Source: Thermoplasmata archaeon (lineage in GTDB: Archaea > Thermoplasmatota > Thermoplasmata > Lutacidiplasmatales > UBA184). From it: a stretch of DNA of 33,275 bases. Under the pieces are notes generated by a model, which was not told the origin of the DNA, did not search any database, and saw only the letters and a program-made list of their open reading frames with translations. The stretch spans positions 1-33,275 of the forward strand of contig JAKAVY010000022.1 in the NCBI GenBank assembly GCA_021827405.1. Direction: 5' to 3'. The position numbers and the translations under genes were made by a program. Shown piece after piece: positions 15,761-24,180 of the stretch (positions within the stretch are counted from its first letter, which is position 1; the number at the start of each line of letters is the position of its first letter).

Positions 15761-17494
15761 ATGGCCCTCCCTGGTCCGCGCTCTCCCGGGGACGCGGCCG
15801 GCGTCCTGCCCGCCATCGGGAGGGCGGGGCTGGTGGGGCTCACCCCCAAACAGCTGGCGGCCACCACGGACCTCCCCCTTCCCGTGGTCCAGAGCGAGCT
15901 CGCGAGGCTCGCGTCCGGGAAGCGGGTGGTCAAGGTGGGCCGGGGCCTCTGGGTCGCCCGGGAGTTTGCCGGGGACCCGAGCGCGGACCCCACCTTTCAG
16001 GGGCCCGCGTGGTACACGGAGCAGTTCGAGAGGGCCTTTGACCTCCGTCCGGCGCCGTTTGCCGGGCCCATCCAGTTCAACCCTAACGAGCGGCTCCCGG
16101 TCCATCGTTGGTGGTCGTACGTGCAGGGTTTCTCGGCGGAGTTCGTCGAGAGGGTGCTCGCCGAGTACGCCGTCGGACCGGGGGATACGGTGCTGGACCC
16201 GTTCGCCGGTTCCGGCACCGTCCCGGTGGTCGCCCGGCGGGCCGGGGCCGCCTCGGTGGGGATCGAGCTCATGCCCGTGGCCGCCTTCGTGGCCCGGGCG
16301 AAGCAGCTCTGGTCGGTCTCCCCGGCCTCCCTGCGCCAGGCGGCCCGTAGCCTCCTCCGGAACGAGGGGCTCCCTCCCACCCTCTCCCCCCCCTTCCTGA
16401 CGGAGACGCGCCGCCAGTTCCCCGGGGCGGTGCTCCGCTCCCTCCTCCGGATCAAGGAGGACCTCGCGGGGCTGCCGGACGACGGCGCCCGCACGCTGCT
16501 GAAGCTCTCCTTCGCCGGCATCCTGGTGGAGTCCAGCCACCTGAAGCGGTCCCCCTGCTTGGGCTACGCGAAGCGGGAGGGGCTCAGCGCCCGGACCCCC
16601 TATGCCCTCTTCCAGGAGCGGGTGGAGACCATCGCCACGGACTTAGAGGGGCTCAACGGGACCCCGGTCGGGCCGGAGGCCCGGATCGTCCAGGGGGACG
16701 CCAAGGACCCCTGGCTTCCCCCGGAGAGCGTGGACCTGGCGATCACCAGCCCTCCGTACGTCAACGGGATGGACTACGTGAACAACTACAAGATCGAGCT
16801 CGCCTGGCTCGACCTGGCGGAGAGCTACGAGGACCTCCGGACGCTGCGCTCCTCGCTGGTGGCCTGCGACAACGTCTCTCGCTCCGTGATCCAGGGGCAT
16901 CGGCCCGGCCCGGCCACCGCCCACGAGCCCTGGCTCACCGCCATCTCCGCCCGGATCCAGGAACGCCTGGCCCAGAAGCCGGGGTACCGGCGGGGGGACA
17001 TGGCCGGGGTGGTGACGAAGTACTTCGACGACCTGGCCTCCGTGCTCCACCGGGTCTACGACGCGCTGCGGCCCGGGGGCCGCTTCGTGGTGGTCAACGG
17101 GGACTCCTTCATCGCGGGGACCTACGTCCCGGGGGACCTCCTCTTCGCCCGTCTGGCCCACGCCCAGGGCTTCGAAGTGGAGCGCTTCCAGGTGGCGCGG
17201 GCCCGGCGGTCCGGCCAGCGCCGGAGCTTCCGGCTCCGCGAGTCCGTCCTCACCCTCCTTAGACCCGGGCCCCGGGAGCCTCCCGGCCGCTCGCGGGCGC
17301 CCGGTAAGGGTCGCGCCCCCCGGGGGGCGGACCCCCGGCCCTTCGCGCCGGTGAGCGGAGAGATCAACCCGAGGGGGGAGAGGTCGGGGAGGGGGAGCCC
17401 TCCCGGAACGGACGGGTCAGGTACCGCGCCACCGCCTCCCGGGTCTTCGCGGCCTCCGCCCGGGTCGCCGCGATGGCGCTCTCCCAGGCCTTAA
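15761..17494 (+). CDS. Winged-helix plus DNA methyltransferase (N4-cytosine/N6-adenine type), orphan
   Basis: 577 residues from ATG 15761 (GGAGAGG just upstream; an ATG at 15749 is open). Residues 1-65 look like a winged helix (LVGLTPKQLAATTDLPLPVV...RLASGKRVVKVGRGLWVA). Motif I is DPFAGSGT at 146-153, and the catalytic motif IV is TSPPY at 329-333 followed by VNGMDYVN. SPPY is typical of N4-cytosine or some N6-adenine amino-methyltransferases. The order I then IV with about 175 residues between them, including HLKRSPCLGYAKREG, suggests the target-recognition part sits there. The last 75 residues are a Pro/Arg/Gly tail overlapping the convergent gene. No restriction endonuclease gene is nearby, so it is probably a solitary methyltransferase; an RNA substrate cannot be excluded. 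Confidence 0.82.
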   Translation: MALPGPRSPGDAAGVLPAIGRAGLVGLTPKQLAATTDLPLPVVQSELARLASGKRVVKVGRGLWVAREFAGDPSADPTFQGPAWYTEQFERAFDLRPAPFAGPIQFNPNERLPVHRWWSYVQGFSAEFVERVLAEYAVGPGDTVLDPFAGSGTVPVVARRAGAASVGIELMPVAAFVARAKQLWSVSPASLRQAARSLLRNEGLPPTLSPPFLTETRRQFPGAVLRSLLRIKEDLAGLPDDGARTLLKLSFAGILVESSHLKRSPCLGYAKREGLSARTPYALFQERVETIATDLEGLNGTPVGPEARIVQGDAKDPWLPPESVDLAITSPPYVNGMDYVNNYKIELAWLDLAESYEDLRTLRSSLVACDNVSRSVIQGHRPGPATAHEPWLTAISARIQERLAQKPGYRRGDMAGVVTKYFDDLASVLHRVYDALRPGGRFVVVNGDSFIAGTYVPGDLLFARLAHAQGFEVERFQVARARRSGQRRSFRLRESVLTLLRPGPREPPGRSRAPGKGRAPRGADPRPFAPVSGEINPRGERSGRGSPPGTDGSGTAPPPPGSSRPPPGSPRWRSPRP

Positions 17495-18116
17495 CGGAGG
17501 CCGGCGGCAGGTGGGAGGGGAGGCAGGACCGGGCGAAATCCTCCGAGTAGCCCTCCCAGGAGAGCTCCGCCGTGCATTCGTTGGTGATGACCAGGCCCAA
17601 GAGCGAGGCGGCGCCGGACCAGCGGGCCTGATATCCCACCAGGGCGCCTCGGATGGAGGCGACCCGGTGCTCGGCCCGTTCTGGCTCCCCCTCCAGCGCT
17701 ACCAGGGGCAAGAGGCAGGTGTCGTCATGAGGGACGCCGGGGGTCGCCCGGGCGAAGCCCTGTACATGGACCTCGTGCAGCCGATGGAGGTAGGCCTCCA
17801 GGAGATCGAGCCCCTGCTCCAGCACCGGGATCGACACGGGCTCCCCGCGGCCGATGGCCTCGCCGATCTCCCTCAGCCGATGGAGCAAGGGCTCGAGCAC
17901 CTCCTCGCGCTCCGTCCGGAGGTCCTTCAGCAGGGCGCCGACCACCGCCTCGGTGGAGACCTCGCCGGGAGGGACGGAGGTCCCCTTCGCCTTCGAAGGG
18001 GCCTTCTTCCCCGCCCCCCGGTGAAGGAAGGAGGAGCCGCGATCGTTCCGGGCCAGGCCCGGCGCCCTCCGAAGGTCCCCCGGCGCGCGCCCCCGCCCCT
18101 CGCCCTTCTCCGTCAT
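17364..18116 (-). CDS. Helical protein, possible hemerythrin-like domain
   Basis: 250 residues from ATG 18116. The first 50 are basic and low complexity. From about 55 on the protein is all helical with spaced His/Glu: EPLLHRLREIGEAIGRGE, LDLLEAYLHRLHEVHVQGF, HDDTCLLPLVALEGEPERAEH and SIRGALVGYQARW, a pattern reminiscent of hemerythrin HHE domains, which bind a di-iron centre and sense oxygen. The match is weak because the canonical HxxxE pair is not clean. A TATA-like GGCTTACC (minus strand, 18138-18145) lies about 26 nt upstream. Its last 130 nt overlap the convergent methyltransferase gene. Confidence 0.65.
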   Translation of the reverse strand: MTEKGEGRGRAPGDLRRAPGLARNDRGSSFLHRGAGKKAPSKAKGTSVPPGEVSTEAVVGALLKDLRTEREEVLEPLLHRLREIGEAIGRGEPVSIPVLEQGLDLLEAYLHRLHEVHVQGFARATPGVPHDDTCLLPLVALEGEPERAEHRVASIRGALVGYQARWSGAASLLGLVITNECTAELSWEGYSEDFARSCLPSHLPPASVKAWESAIAATRAEAAKTREAVARYLTRPFREGSPSPTSPPSG

Positions 18117-18137
18117 CGGTCCACCCCTCGCCAGGGA

Positions 18138-18145
18138 AGGTAAGC
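18138..18145 (-). promoter_or_regulatory. TATA-like box before the hemerythrin-like gene
   Basis: GGCTTACC on the minus strand, centred about 26 nt before ATG 18116. A second AT-rich patch (TTAAGCC, near 18155) lies further upstream. Confidence 0.35.
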
Positions 18146-18210
18146 CGGGCTTTGGCTTAATGACCTGCCGGTTCAGCGGGCTTGACCCGGCGGGTCCCCT
18201 GGGACCCCCT

Positions 18211-19071
18211 TTACCCCCGATCGACCCGGGGGTTTCCGGGCGGGCCGGACGGACCGCCCGTGGGAGGGTCCGGCCCGGACCCCGGGCCGGGGAGGTCGGG
18301 AGGGACGAGCCGCCCGGTCCAGGGAGGGGGAGGGAGCTCCAGGAGCTGGGAGAGCTCCAGCGCGTTACGGGGGGCGTCGGCGCGGAAGTGGTTGTTGAAG
18401 AAACCCAGGACCTGCGACGAGCGCTCCTGGAGCTCCCGGACCCGGGGGACCCAGGCCGAGAGCTCCTCGCTCCGGTACGTGTAGTCGTACCACAGGGGGG
18501 ACCCATGGCCATGCCACCGCACGTAGGCGAAGGACGGATCGCTCCGGAGGAAGACGGGGAGCTTCGGCTCGTCCACCACCACGGGGGCGAACCCGGCATC
18601 CTGGAGGAGGTGGAAGGAGGCCTCCGTAAGCCAGCTCTCCTCGCGAAACTCCACGGCCACGGGGACGTCACCGGCCATCCGGCGGTAGAAGTCCCGGACC
18701 TCTGCCTCCCGGAAGGGAAGGGAGGGGGGAAGCTGGACCAGGAAGGCGGAGAGCTTCCCCGCGCGGACCAGCGGCTGGAAGGCCCGGCGGAGGGCTTGGA
18801 GCGGCTCCTCGACGTCCTGGAGCCGGCGGTCATGAGTGATCTCCTGGGGGACCTTGGCGGTGAAGCGGAACCCGTTCGGGGTCCGGCGGGCCCACGACTC
18901 CACGGTCCGGGCGGTGGGCAGGTGGTAGAAGCTGGAGTTCACCTCCACCACGGGGAAGACCCCGGTGTAGTATCGGAGCCGGTCCTCCACCCCGCGCCGG
19001 GGGTAGAAGCGGCCCACCCACTCGGCATAATCCCAGCCCGAGCAGCCCACGAGGACTCTCCCGGCGGTCAC
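18211..19071 (-). CDS. DUF72 family protein
   Basis: 286 residues from GTG 19071. DUF72 proteins adopt a TIM barrel and are of unknown function. The family start is clear: RVLVGCSGWDYAEWVGRFYP, followed by YYTGVFPVVEVNSSFYHLPT, GFRFTAKVPQEITHDRRL, LSAFLVQLPPSLPF, VPVAVEFREESWL and FAYVRWHGHG...YDYTYRSEEL, and FFNNHFRADAPRNALELSQL near the end. The last 35 residues are a Pro/Gly tail. GTG is chosen because the conserved N-terminus begins right after it and GGGAGG lies about 12 nt upstream; a TATA-like CGCTTATCTC about 100 nt upstream would give a leader of about 75 nt. Confidence 0.9.
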   Translation of the reverse strand: MTAGRVLVGCSGWDYAEWVGRFYPRRGVEDRLRYYTGVFPVVEVNSSFYHLPTARTVESWARRTPNGFRFTAKVPQEITHDRRLQDVEEPLQALRRAFQPLVRAGKLSAFLVQLPPSLPFREAEVRDFYRRMAGDVPVAVEFREESWLTEASFHLLQDAGFAPVVVDEPKLPVFLRSDPSFAYVRWHGHGSPLWYDYTYRSEELSAWVPRVRELQERSSQVLGFFNNHFRADAPRNALELSQLLELPPPPWTGRLVPPDLPGPGSGPDPPTGGPSGPPGNPRVDRG

Positions 19072-19264
19072 GGGCGGGCTCGGCCTCCCCCGGGGGCCCC
19101 GGGGTGAGCGGCCGCGCCCGAGAAGGGGGTCGCATCGCCCGTGGGGTCCGTCCGCGTCGCCATGGGAGATAAGCGAGGGAACCGGAGCATATCCCGCTCC
19201 CGGGGGGCGCCCGGCCGGGCCGCGCGGTTGAAGGGCTTTTCCGCCGGGACGGGTCCCCGGGCCC

Positions 19265-20296
19265 ATGCAGAACCGGAGGCTGGGGCGTAGGGGCGTGTTG
19301 GTGGGCGAGCTCGGCCTCGGGACCATGACCTTTGGTGGCCGGGGAGAGGGTTGGAGGGTCGACGAGGAGACGAGCCACCGGATCCTGGACCGGTTCGTCC
19401 AGGCGGGGGGGAACCTCCTGGATACCGCGGACGTGTACTCCGGGGGTCGGTCCGAGGAGATCCTCGGCACCTGGCTGGCCCACCAGGACCGGGAGGAGGT
19501 CTTCCTGGCCACCAAGGCCCGGTTCCGCACCGGCCCCGGGCCGAACCGGGTGGGGCTCTCGCGGAAGCACCTCAGGAACGCCGTGAGGGAGAGCCTGCGC
19601 CGGCTCCGGACGGACCATGTGGACCTCCTCCAGGTGCACGCCTGGGACCCCTGGACCCCGTTGGAGGAGACCTTCGGGACGCTGGACCAGCTGGTGAAGG
19701 ACGGGCTCGTCCGCTACGTCGGGGTGAGCAACTTCCGGGGCTGGCAGTTGGAGAAGGCCCTGCAACTCTGCCGGCAGCGCTCCTGGGAGGAGCCGGTGAG
19801 CCTCCAACCTCAGTACAGCCTCTACGCACGGGCCAGCGAGTTCGAGCTCCTCCCGCTCTGTGAGGCCGAGGGGCTGGCGGTCCTGCCCTGGAGCCCGCTC
19901 GCCGGGGGCGTGCTCTCGGGGAAGTACGTCCAGGGGGTCCGTAACCCCCCGGCCGGTTCCCGGATCGCCAACGCCGAGGACCCCGGGGCGTATGCCCGGC
20001 GGTTCGACAACGAACGGACCCGGCGGACCCTCTCGGCGCTCTCCGGGGTGGCGCAGCAGGCGGGCCGGACCCCGGCCCAGGTGGCGTTGAACTGGCTTCT
20101 CGCCCGGCCGGCCGTGACCGCCCCCATCCTGGGGATCCGCTCCGTGGAGCAGCTCGAGGAGAACTTAGGCGCGACGGGTTGGTCGCTCACCCCCACGGCC
20201 CGGGCGCAGTTGGACGAGGCGAGCGAACTGGAGGTCACCTACCCCTACGACCGGCGGGCCGAGGAGCAGCAGACCGCCGACCGTACCTCCCCGTAG
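19265..20296 (+). CDS. Aldo/keto reductase
   Basis: 343 residues, NADPH-dependent carbonyl reductase family, substrate unknown. The catalytic tetrad is complete: D53 and Y58 (LLDTADVYSGG), K84 (LATKARF) and H125 (LLQVHAWD). The family-typical VRYVGVSNFRGWQLEKAL, VSLQPQYSLYAR and VLPWSPLAGGVLSGKY segments follow, and the C-terminal PILGIRSVEQLEENL is the cofactor-binding loop. It resembles the YajO/Tas/Gcy-like subgroup. It diverges from DUF72; GGGCTTTTCC about 28 nt upstream is the best promoter candidate. Both neighbours are single-gene units, so no pathway can be read from context. Confidence 0.94.
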   Translation: MQNRRLGRRGVLVGELGLGTMTFGGRGEGWRVDEETSHRILDRFVQAGGNLLDTADVYSGGRSEEILGTWLAHQDREEVFLATKARFRTGPGPNRVGLSRKHLRNAVRESLRRLRTDHVDLLQVHAWDPWTPLEETFGTLDQLVKDGLVRYVGVSNFRGWQLEKALQLCRQRSWEEPVSLQPQYSLYARASEFELLPLCEAEGLAVLPWSPLAGGVLSGKYVQGVRNPPAGSRIANAEDPGAYARRFDNERTRRTLSALSGVAQQAGRTPAQVALNWLLARPAVTAPILGIRSVEQLEENLGATGWSLTPTARAQLDEASELEVTYPYDRRAEEQQTADRTSP

Positions 20297-20373
20297 CCCT
20301 CCGGCGGGCGGGAAGGCCCCGGGGCCCCGAGGGGACGCTACGGACCTTCTGCCGTAAGGCCCCACGGCGCTCG

Positions 20374-21006
20374 TCAGCCTCGAGGTCGTCGCGAACGGAA
20401 AGACGGCCCCGGGGTGGACCGCCTTCTCGGGGCCTTCCGTCCTGAACGGGGGGCGGAGACCCAGGGCGAACCTTCCACCAGGAAGCGCAGAGGGCGCTCC
20501 GTCCCCCGAGAGATCCCGATGCGGGGACCCCGGAGGGAGACCGGGGAGGGGCCCTCCCGGGGCAGGACGCTAAGGAAGGGACGGGCCAGGGGGCGCCCGT
20601 CGTCCGCGCGGGTCAGCTCCAGCTCCCGGGCGAGCCTCCCCGGGCCCGAGGGGTTCTTCAGTCCGGGGGTCAGCGGCTCCCCGGCGCGGAGCAGGACGGC
20701 CTCGCCCCGGCGGGTGGTCAGGTTGGCGCAGTGTACCTGGTGGATGCGGTAGACGTACAGGTGACCCGGACCCAGGAACATGCTCCGGTTCCGCGGCGTC
20801 ATCCCCCGGAAGGCGTGGTTCGCCGGGTCCCCCCGCACGTAGGCCTCCACCTCCACCAGGCGGACCATCCGGACGGTCCCGTCGGGAAGGACCCGCCTCA
20901 GGCGGCATCCCAAGAGGTCGCCCGCGACCTGGAGGGCGGAACGGTCAAAGAACGCCCTCGTGAGGGGGGAGGGGGCAAACGCCCGGGGCCTTCGCTCCGG
21001 AGCCAT
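20374..21006 (-). CDS. Alkyladenine/3-methyladenine DNA glycosylase (AAG/MPG family)
   Basis: 210 residues, base-excision repair enzyme removing alkylated purines and hypoxanthine. Family motifs: LQVAGDLLGCRLRRV, catalytic glutamate E54 in LVEVEAYVRGDPANHAF, TPRNRSMFLGPGHLYVYRIH, CANLTTRRGEAVLLRAGEPL, SGPGRLARELELTRADDG, and the C-terminal ISRGTERPLRFLVEGSPWVS. Start ATG 21006 has a TATA-like box about 24 nt upstream, consistent with a leaderless mRNA; the longer open frame to 21186 is Pro/Arg-rich and probably not translated. The last 20 residues are a basic tail. Converges on the aldo/keto reductase with a gap of 77 nt that contains GC-rich self-complementary sequence (GGCCCCGGGGCC). Confidence 0.93.
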   Translation of the reverse strand: MAPERRPRAFAPSPLTRAFFDRSALQVAGDLLGCRLRRVLPDGTVRMVRLVEVEAYVRGDPANHAFRGMTPRNRSMFLGPGHLYVYRIHQVHCANLTTRRGEAVLLRAGEPLTPGLKNPSGPGRLARELELTRADDGRPLARPFLSVLPREGPSPVSLRGPRIGISRGTERPLRFLVEGSPWVSAPRSGRKAPRRRSTPGPSFRSRRPRG

Positions 21007-21024
21007 GGCCCGGGAATCCTTGGG

Positions 21025-21034
21025 AGAGATAGGG
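21025..21034 (-). promoter_or_regulatory. TATA-like box before the AAG gene
   Basis: TCCCTATCTC on the minus strand, centred about 24 nt before ATG 21006. Confidence 0.5.
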
Positions 21035-21112
21035 ATGTGGGGCGGGTCCTCCCCTCGGGAGCGTTCCCGGGGGGAAGCGGAGCCCCTGGCCCTCCCCCGC
21101 CGGGGCTCGGAC

Positions 21113-22162
21113 CTAAGCCCCCGGAGGGTCGGGGAAGGGGGGTCTCGTCCCCTCCGGGGCGGCCGCCGGGGCGGCACGCGCGTCAACGCCCGGGTCCGAG
21201 GGCGGCGTTCCGGGGGGACCGCGCCTTCGAAGGTCCTTCACCAGTGTGTCGGTCCGCCAGCGGAGGGAGAAACCGTGCCTCTCGAGGAGCGCCGAGGTCC
21301 GCCGCTCGTACTCCGGGACCGTGACCGCGGCGCGGTCGGCCCCGCGCTGGGAGAGCCAGTCAAGCGCCACGGAAAGGAGCCCCTCGCTCTCCTCCGGCGC
21401 GATATCCTCCGCCACGTAGGGAAGGGAGAGGAGGCCCGGTTCCCGAGGGGTGGTGAACGTGCCTCGGGCGTAGGCGGTGGGGCGGCCGGGCGGGCCCGTG
21501 CACCAGGCGGAGCTCTCGGAGAGAAGGACCCGGTCGAGATACCGGCGCGGAAGGAGGGAGGAGACGCCCGCGGGAAGGACCTCCCGGACCCGGGGCGGCA
21601 TCCCTTCCCGGTGGGCCTCCACCAGGAAGGGGACGTCGGAGGGCAGGGTGGCCCGGACCCGTCCCGGGGGGGGAGGACGCAGGGATGCCGCCGGGAGGGG
21701 GTGGACCCATCCTTCGACCCGGCGGAGCCGTTCATAGCCCCGGCCGCGGTAGAGACGTTGGGCCGCCAGGTTGTCCTCCATCACGTCCAAGACCGAGTAG
21801 CGTCGCCGGCGGCGTCGGCAGGCGAGCTCGGCCCGGTCGAGAAGGGCGCTCGCCACCCCTCGTCGCCGGTGATCCGGGTCGGTCATCACCATGGCCAGGT
21901 ATCCCAGTCCCCCCTGGAAGGAGACGAAGGTGGTCCCCACGAGGCGGTGGTCCTCCTCGGCCACCAGGAAGAGCACCGGTGGGACCCCGAAGAGCCGGCT
22001 CAGCCGGAGCAGGGTCCCCAGGGCGCCGTGGTACGCCTTCTCCACCACCCGGAGGAAGTGCGAGGCATCCATCCCGGTGAGGGCGTTCTCCTGGGCGAAG
22101 TTGAGGGAAAGCTCCCGGAACACCTCGGGGCCGTCGGACGGGCGGAACTCCCTCAGCATCAT
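21113..22162 (-). CDS. Tandem GNAT-family acetyltransferase
   Basis: 349 residues from ATG 22162. The first GNAT domain (1-160) contains LREFRPSDGPEVFRELS, VLFLVAEEDHRLVGTTFVSF, the acetyl-CoA site in VMTDPDHRRRGVASALLDRA (R-R-R-G-V/A pattern) and LDVMEDNLAAQRLYRGRGYE. A second, more divergent GNAT-like half follows (RVRATLPSDVPFLVEAHREG to AVTVPEYERRTSALLERHGF). Such double-GNAT proteins acetylate small molecules or protein amines; no substrate is predicted. The last 35 residues are a proline tail. Its ATGATG start contains the TGA stop of the upstream HEAT gene, so the two are translationally coupled. Confidence 0.88.
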   Translation of the reverse strand: MMLREFRPSDGPEVFRELSLNFAQENALTGMDASHFLRVVEKAYHGALGTLLRLSRLFGVPPVLFLVAEEDHRLVGTTFVSFQGGLGYLAMVMTDPDHRRRGVASALLDRAELACRRRRRRYSVLDVMEDNLAAQRLYRGRGYERLRRVEGWVHPLPAASLRPPPPGRVRATLPSDVPFLVEAHREGMPPRVREVLPAGVSSLLPRRYLDRVLLSESSAWCTGPPGRPTAYARGTFTTPREPGLLSLPYVAEDIAPEESEGLLSVALDWLSQRGADRAAVTVPEYERRTSALLERHGFSLRWRTDTLVKDLRRRGPPGTPPSDPGVDARAAPAAAPEGTRPPFPDPPGA

Positions 22163-23712
22163 CGTCCCCGGTCCCCTCCAGGGACCCGGCCCGGGAGGAC
22201 GCCCCGGGAGACCTCCCGGCGGGTCGGGACCCTCCCCGGGGGATGGGACTCCATCCGGGGGAGCGCCAGGGGGCGGTCGGCCTGCCCCCACGGGAGCGCC
22301 TCCAAGGAGCGGGCGAGGGCCTCGAGGACGCGGCTGCGTTCCAGGGGAGGGGATCGGGCCGCCTCTCGTGCCAGGGCCAGCAGGAGCCCGTCCAAGAGGG
22401 TCTGGGGGGCATCGCTGCGGAGGCGGAGGGACCCTTCCCGTTCGGCGATCACCGTCACGGTGGGCCCCCCGGGGGTGGCCCGGTCGCCTTCCCCCGGCCG
22501 GGAGGCGGAGACGGCCTCCTCGAGCATGGAGAGCAAGCGAGGCCGGGAGCGGGGGTCCCCGATGCGTCCGACGGCCCAGACCGCGGCCAGCCGTACCTCA
22601 CCGTCCGGGTCTGAGAGGCGGGCCCTCAGCGCGGAGGCGGTCCGGCGCGACCTAAGGTAGCCGAGCCCCACCGAGGCTCCGCGCCGTACCCATGGGTCCG
22701 GGTCGGAGAGGCGTTCCACGAGGCGGGGGGTCTCCCCTCCGCCGCCCAGGCGTCCTAAGACCTCGGCCGCGGTCCCCCGGATGGTCCGGACGGGGCTCGA
22801 CAGCAGCGACCGGACCCGGGGGACCGCCTTCCTCATCCCCAGTTCCCCGAGGGCGTGGAGGGCGGAGACCACGGTGGGGGAGGCCGCCTCCTCGGTGGCC
22901 GCGAGCAGCGTGGGGAAGGCCCGGGGGTCCCGGATCCGGCCGAGGGCCACCAGGAACGCGGGCCGGGAACCCGAAGGCTCATGGGGGTAACGGTCCAGGA
23001 GGGTCCCCACGCTCCGCCGGTCCCGGAAGCGCCCGGCCGCGACCGCCGCCGCGATGCGGACCCGTTCCGAGGGGTCGGAGAGGAAGGGACGGAGGCGTTC
23101 CATGACGTGAGGGACCGGGACCCGGGCGAGCCCCAGGACCGCCTCCCGCCGCACCCGCTCCATGGGGTCGGCCAACCCTCGCATGAGCCAGGGCTCGGCG
23201 CGAGCGTCCCCATAGTTGGCGAGGGTGGCGAGGGTCCCCCTCCGGATGAGGGGGTCGGGATCGTCCAGGAGCCGGTCGAGCGTCTCCTTCCCTTCCGGAC
23301 GGCCGAGGTCGTTCAAGACCCAGGCGGCGGGGATGCGCACCTCGGCCGACGGGTCGGAGAGGACGGCGAGCAGCGCCTCCACGACCCCCGGCCCGGCAAG
23401 CCCCCCGAGCCTCTCCGCGGCGAGGGCCCGGACCCGGAAGTCCGGGTCTTGGAGGGACCCGAGGAGGGCCGGTCGCGCTCCGGCGGGGGGAGACCGTCTC
23501 AGCGCCCAGAGCCCGCCGAGCCGGACGGAGGGGTGAGGGTCCTTCAGGGCGTCGAGGAGGGGCGTCAGGTCGGGAAGCGAAGGCGCCTCCCCGAGAAGGC
23601 GAAGGGACTCCAGGCGCTCCCGTAGGGTCCCGTCCTTCAGGCGGGCGAGGGTACGCTCCAGCCCGGGGGGCACCGGCCCCGGGCGGGTCGGCGAGGGGGA
23701 AGAGGGGCTCAT
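22159..23712 (-). CDS. HEAT-repeat protein
   Basis: 517 residues from ATG 23712. About 11-12 HEAT (PBS-lyase-like) repeats of 30-31 residues run from about 35 to 385, with recurring cores such as LKDPHPSVRLGGLWALRRS, LQDPDFRVRALAAERLGGLA, LSDPSAEVRIPAAWVLNDLG, LSDPDPWVRRGASVGLGYL and LSDPDGEVRLAAVWAVGRIG. The C-terminal 100 residues (TVTVIAEREGSLRLRSDAPQ, then helices) are distinct. HEAT arrays are protein-binding scaffolds. An ATG at 23724 is open, but the TATA-like box at 23734-23742 sits about 27 nt before 23712, favouring the latter as a leaderless start. Coupled to the GNAT gene. Confidence 0.9.
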   Translation of the reverse strand: MSPSSPSPTRPGPVPPGLERTLARLKDGTLRERLESLRLLGEAPSLPDLTPLLDALKDPHPSVRLGGLWALRRSPPAGARPALLGSLQDPDFRVRALAAERLGGLAGPGVVEALLAVLSDPSAEVRIPAAWVLNDLGRPEGKETLDRLLDDPDPLIRRGTLATLANYGDARAEPWLMRGLADPMERVRREAVLGLARVPVPHVMERLRPFLSDPSERVRIAAAVAAGRFRDRRSVGTLLDRYPHEPSGSRPAFLVALGRIRDPRAFPTLLAATEEAASPTVVSALHALGELGMRKAVPRVRSLLSSPVRTIRGTAAEVLGRLGGGGETPRLVERLSDPDPWVRRGASVGLGYLRSRRTASALRARLSDPDGEVRLAAVWAVGRIGDPRSRPRLLSMLEEAVSASRPGEGDRATPGGPTVTVIAEREGSLRLRSDAPQTLLDGLLLALAREAARSPPLERSRVLEALARSLEALPWGQADRPLALPRMESHPPGRVPTRREVSRGVLPGRVPGGDRGR

Positions 23713-23733
23713 CCTCCCCCGCATGCGCGCGGG

Positions 23734-23742
23734 GAATAACTA
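23734..23742 (-). promoter_or_regulatory. TATA-like box before the HEAT-GNAT pair
   Basis: TAGTTATTC on the minus strand (GAATAACTA on the plus), centred about 27 nt before ATG 23712. Together with the box at 23794-23803 it makes 23713-23825 a divergent promoter region. Confidence 0.5.
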
Positions 23743-23793
23743 CTCCCGGAAGGGGTCGTTTTTCCTCGAGAAGAGCGCCCGGACTCCGCAGGG

Positions 23794-23803
23794 CCTATAT
23801 ACT
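23794..23803 (+). promoter_or_regulatory. TATA box of the ATP synthase operon
   Basis: CCTATATACT is the clearest TATA box in the window, centred about 28 nt before the atpF ATG at 23826. A T-run (TTTTT, 23759-23763) lies further upstream. The spacing predicts a leader of only a few nucleotides. Confidence 0.65.
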
Positions 23804-23825
23804 CCGCCCGCCCGGGGAAGCCGAT

Positions 23826-24167
23826 ATGCCCGCGGGCGAGCCGGCCAAGCCGGTGGCCGTGATCGGAGAGCGCGAGCTCGTGATCGGTTTCCGGTTGATC
23901 GGGGTGAAGGACACGTTCCCCACGAACGAGCAGAACGCCGTGAAGGAGTTCCAGCGCGTGTTCGACGAACGGTCCCACAGCCTCATCCTGGCCAGCCGGA
24001 AGATCCAGACCCTCCTCCCCGAGACGCTCCGCCATGCGGTGGAGAGCTCCATCGACCCGCTCGTGGTCTTCCTCCCCACCCCGGGGGCCGGGGAGGAGCC
24101 GGAGAGCGTCGCCACGCTGGCCAAGCGGGTCCTTGGGGTCTCCCTGGAGACCCTGGTCGCCCCTTGA
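23826..24167 (+). CDS. atpF: A-type ATP synthase subunit F
   Basis: 113 residues. Subunit F is the small central-stalk subunit of archaeal A1Ao ATP synthase. It shows the family pattern [20 protein letters not shown] at the start, [20 protein letters not shown] in the middle and [12 protein letters not shown]...[10 protein letters not shown] at the end. First gene of the operon and 13 nt before atpA. Subunits K, E and C, which precede F in many archaeal operons, are absent. Confidence 0.93.
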   Translation: MPAGEPAKPVAVIGERELVIGFRLIGVKDTFPTNEQNAVKEFQRVFDERSHSLILASRKIQTLLPETLRHAVESSIDPLVVFLPTPGAGEEPESVATLAKRVLGVSLETLVAP

Positions 24168-24180
24168 AGAGGAAACAACC

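Noticed and set aside
19072-19163. Small upstream ORF (ATG 19163, minus) before the DUF72 gene whose stop overlaps its GTG
   Set aside because: The TATA-like box is only about 9 nt from that ATG, so the mRNA would start after it, and the peptide is Pro/Gly/Ala-rich.
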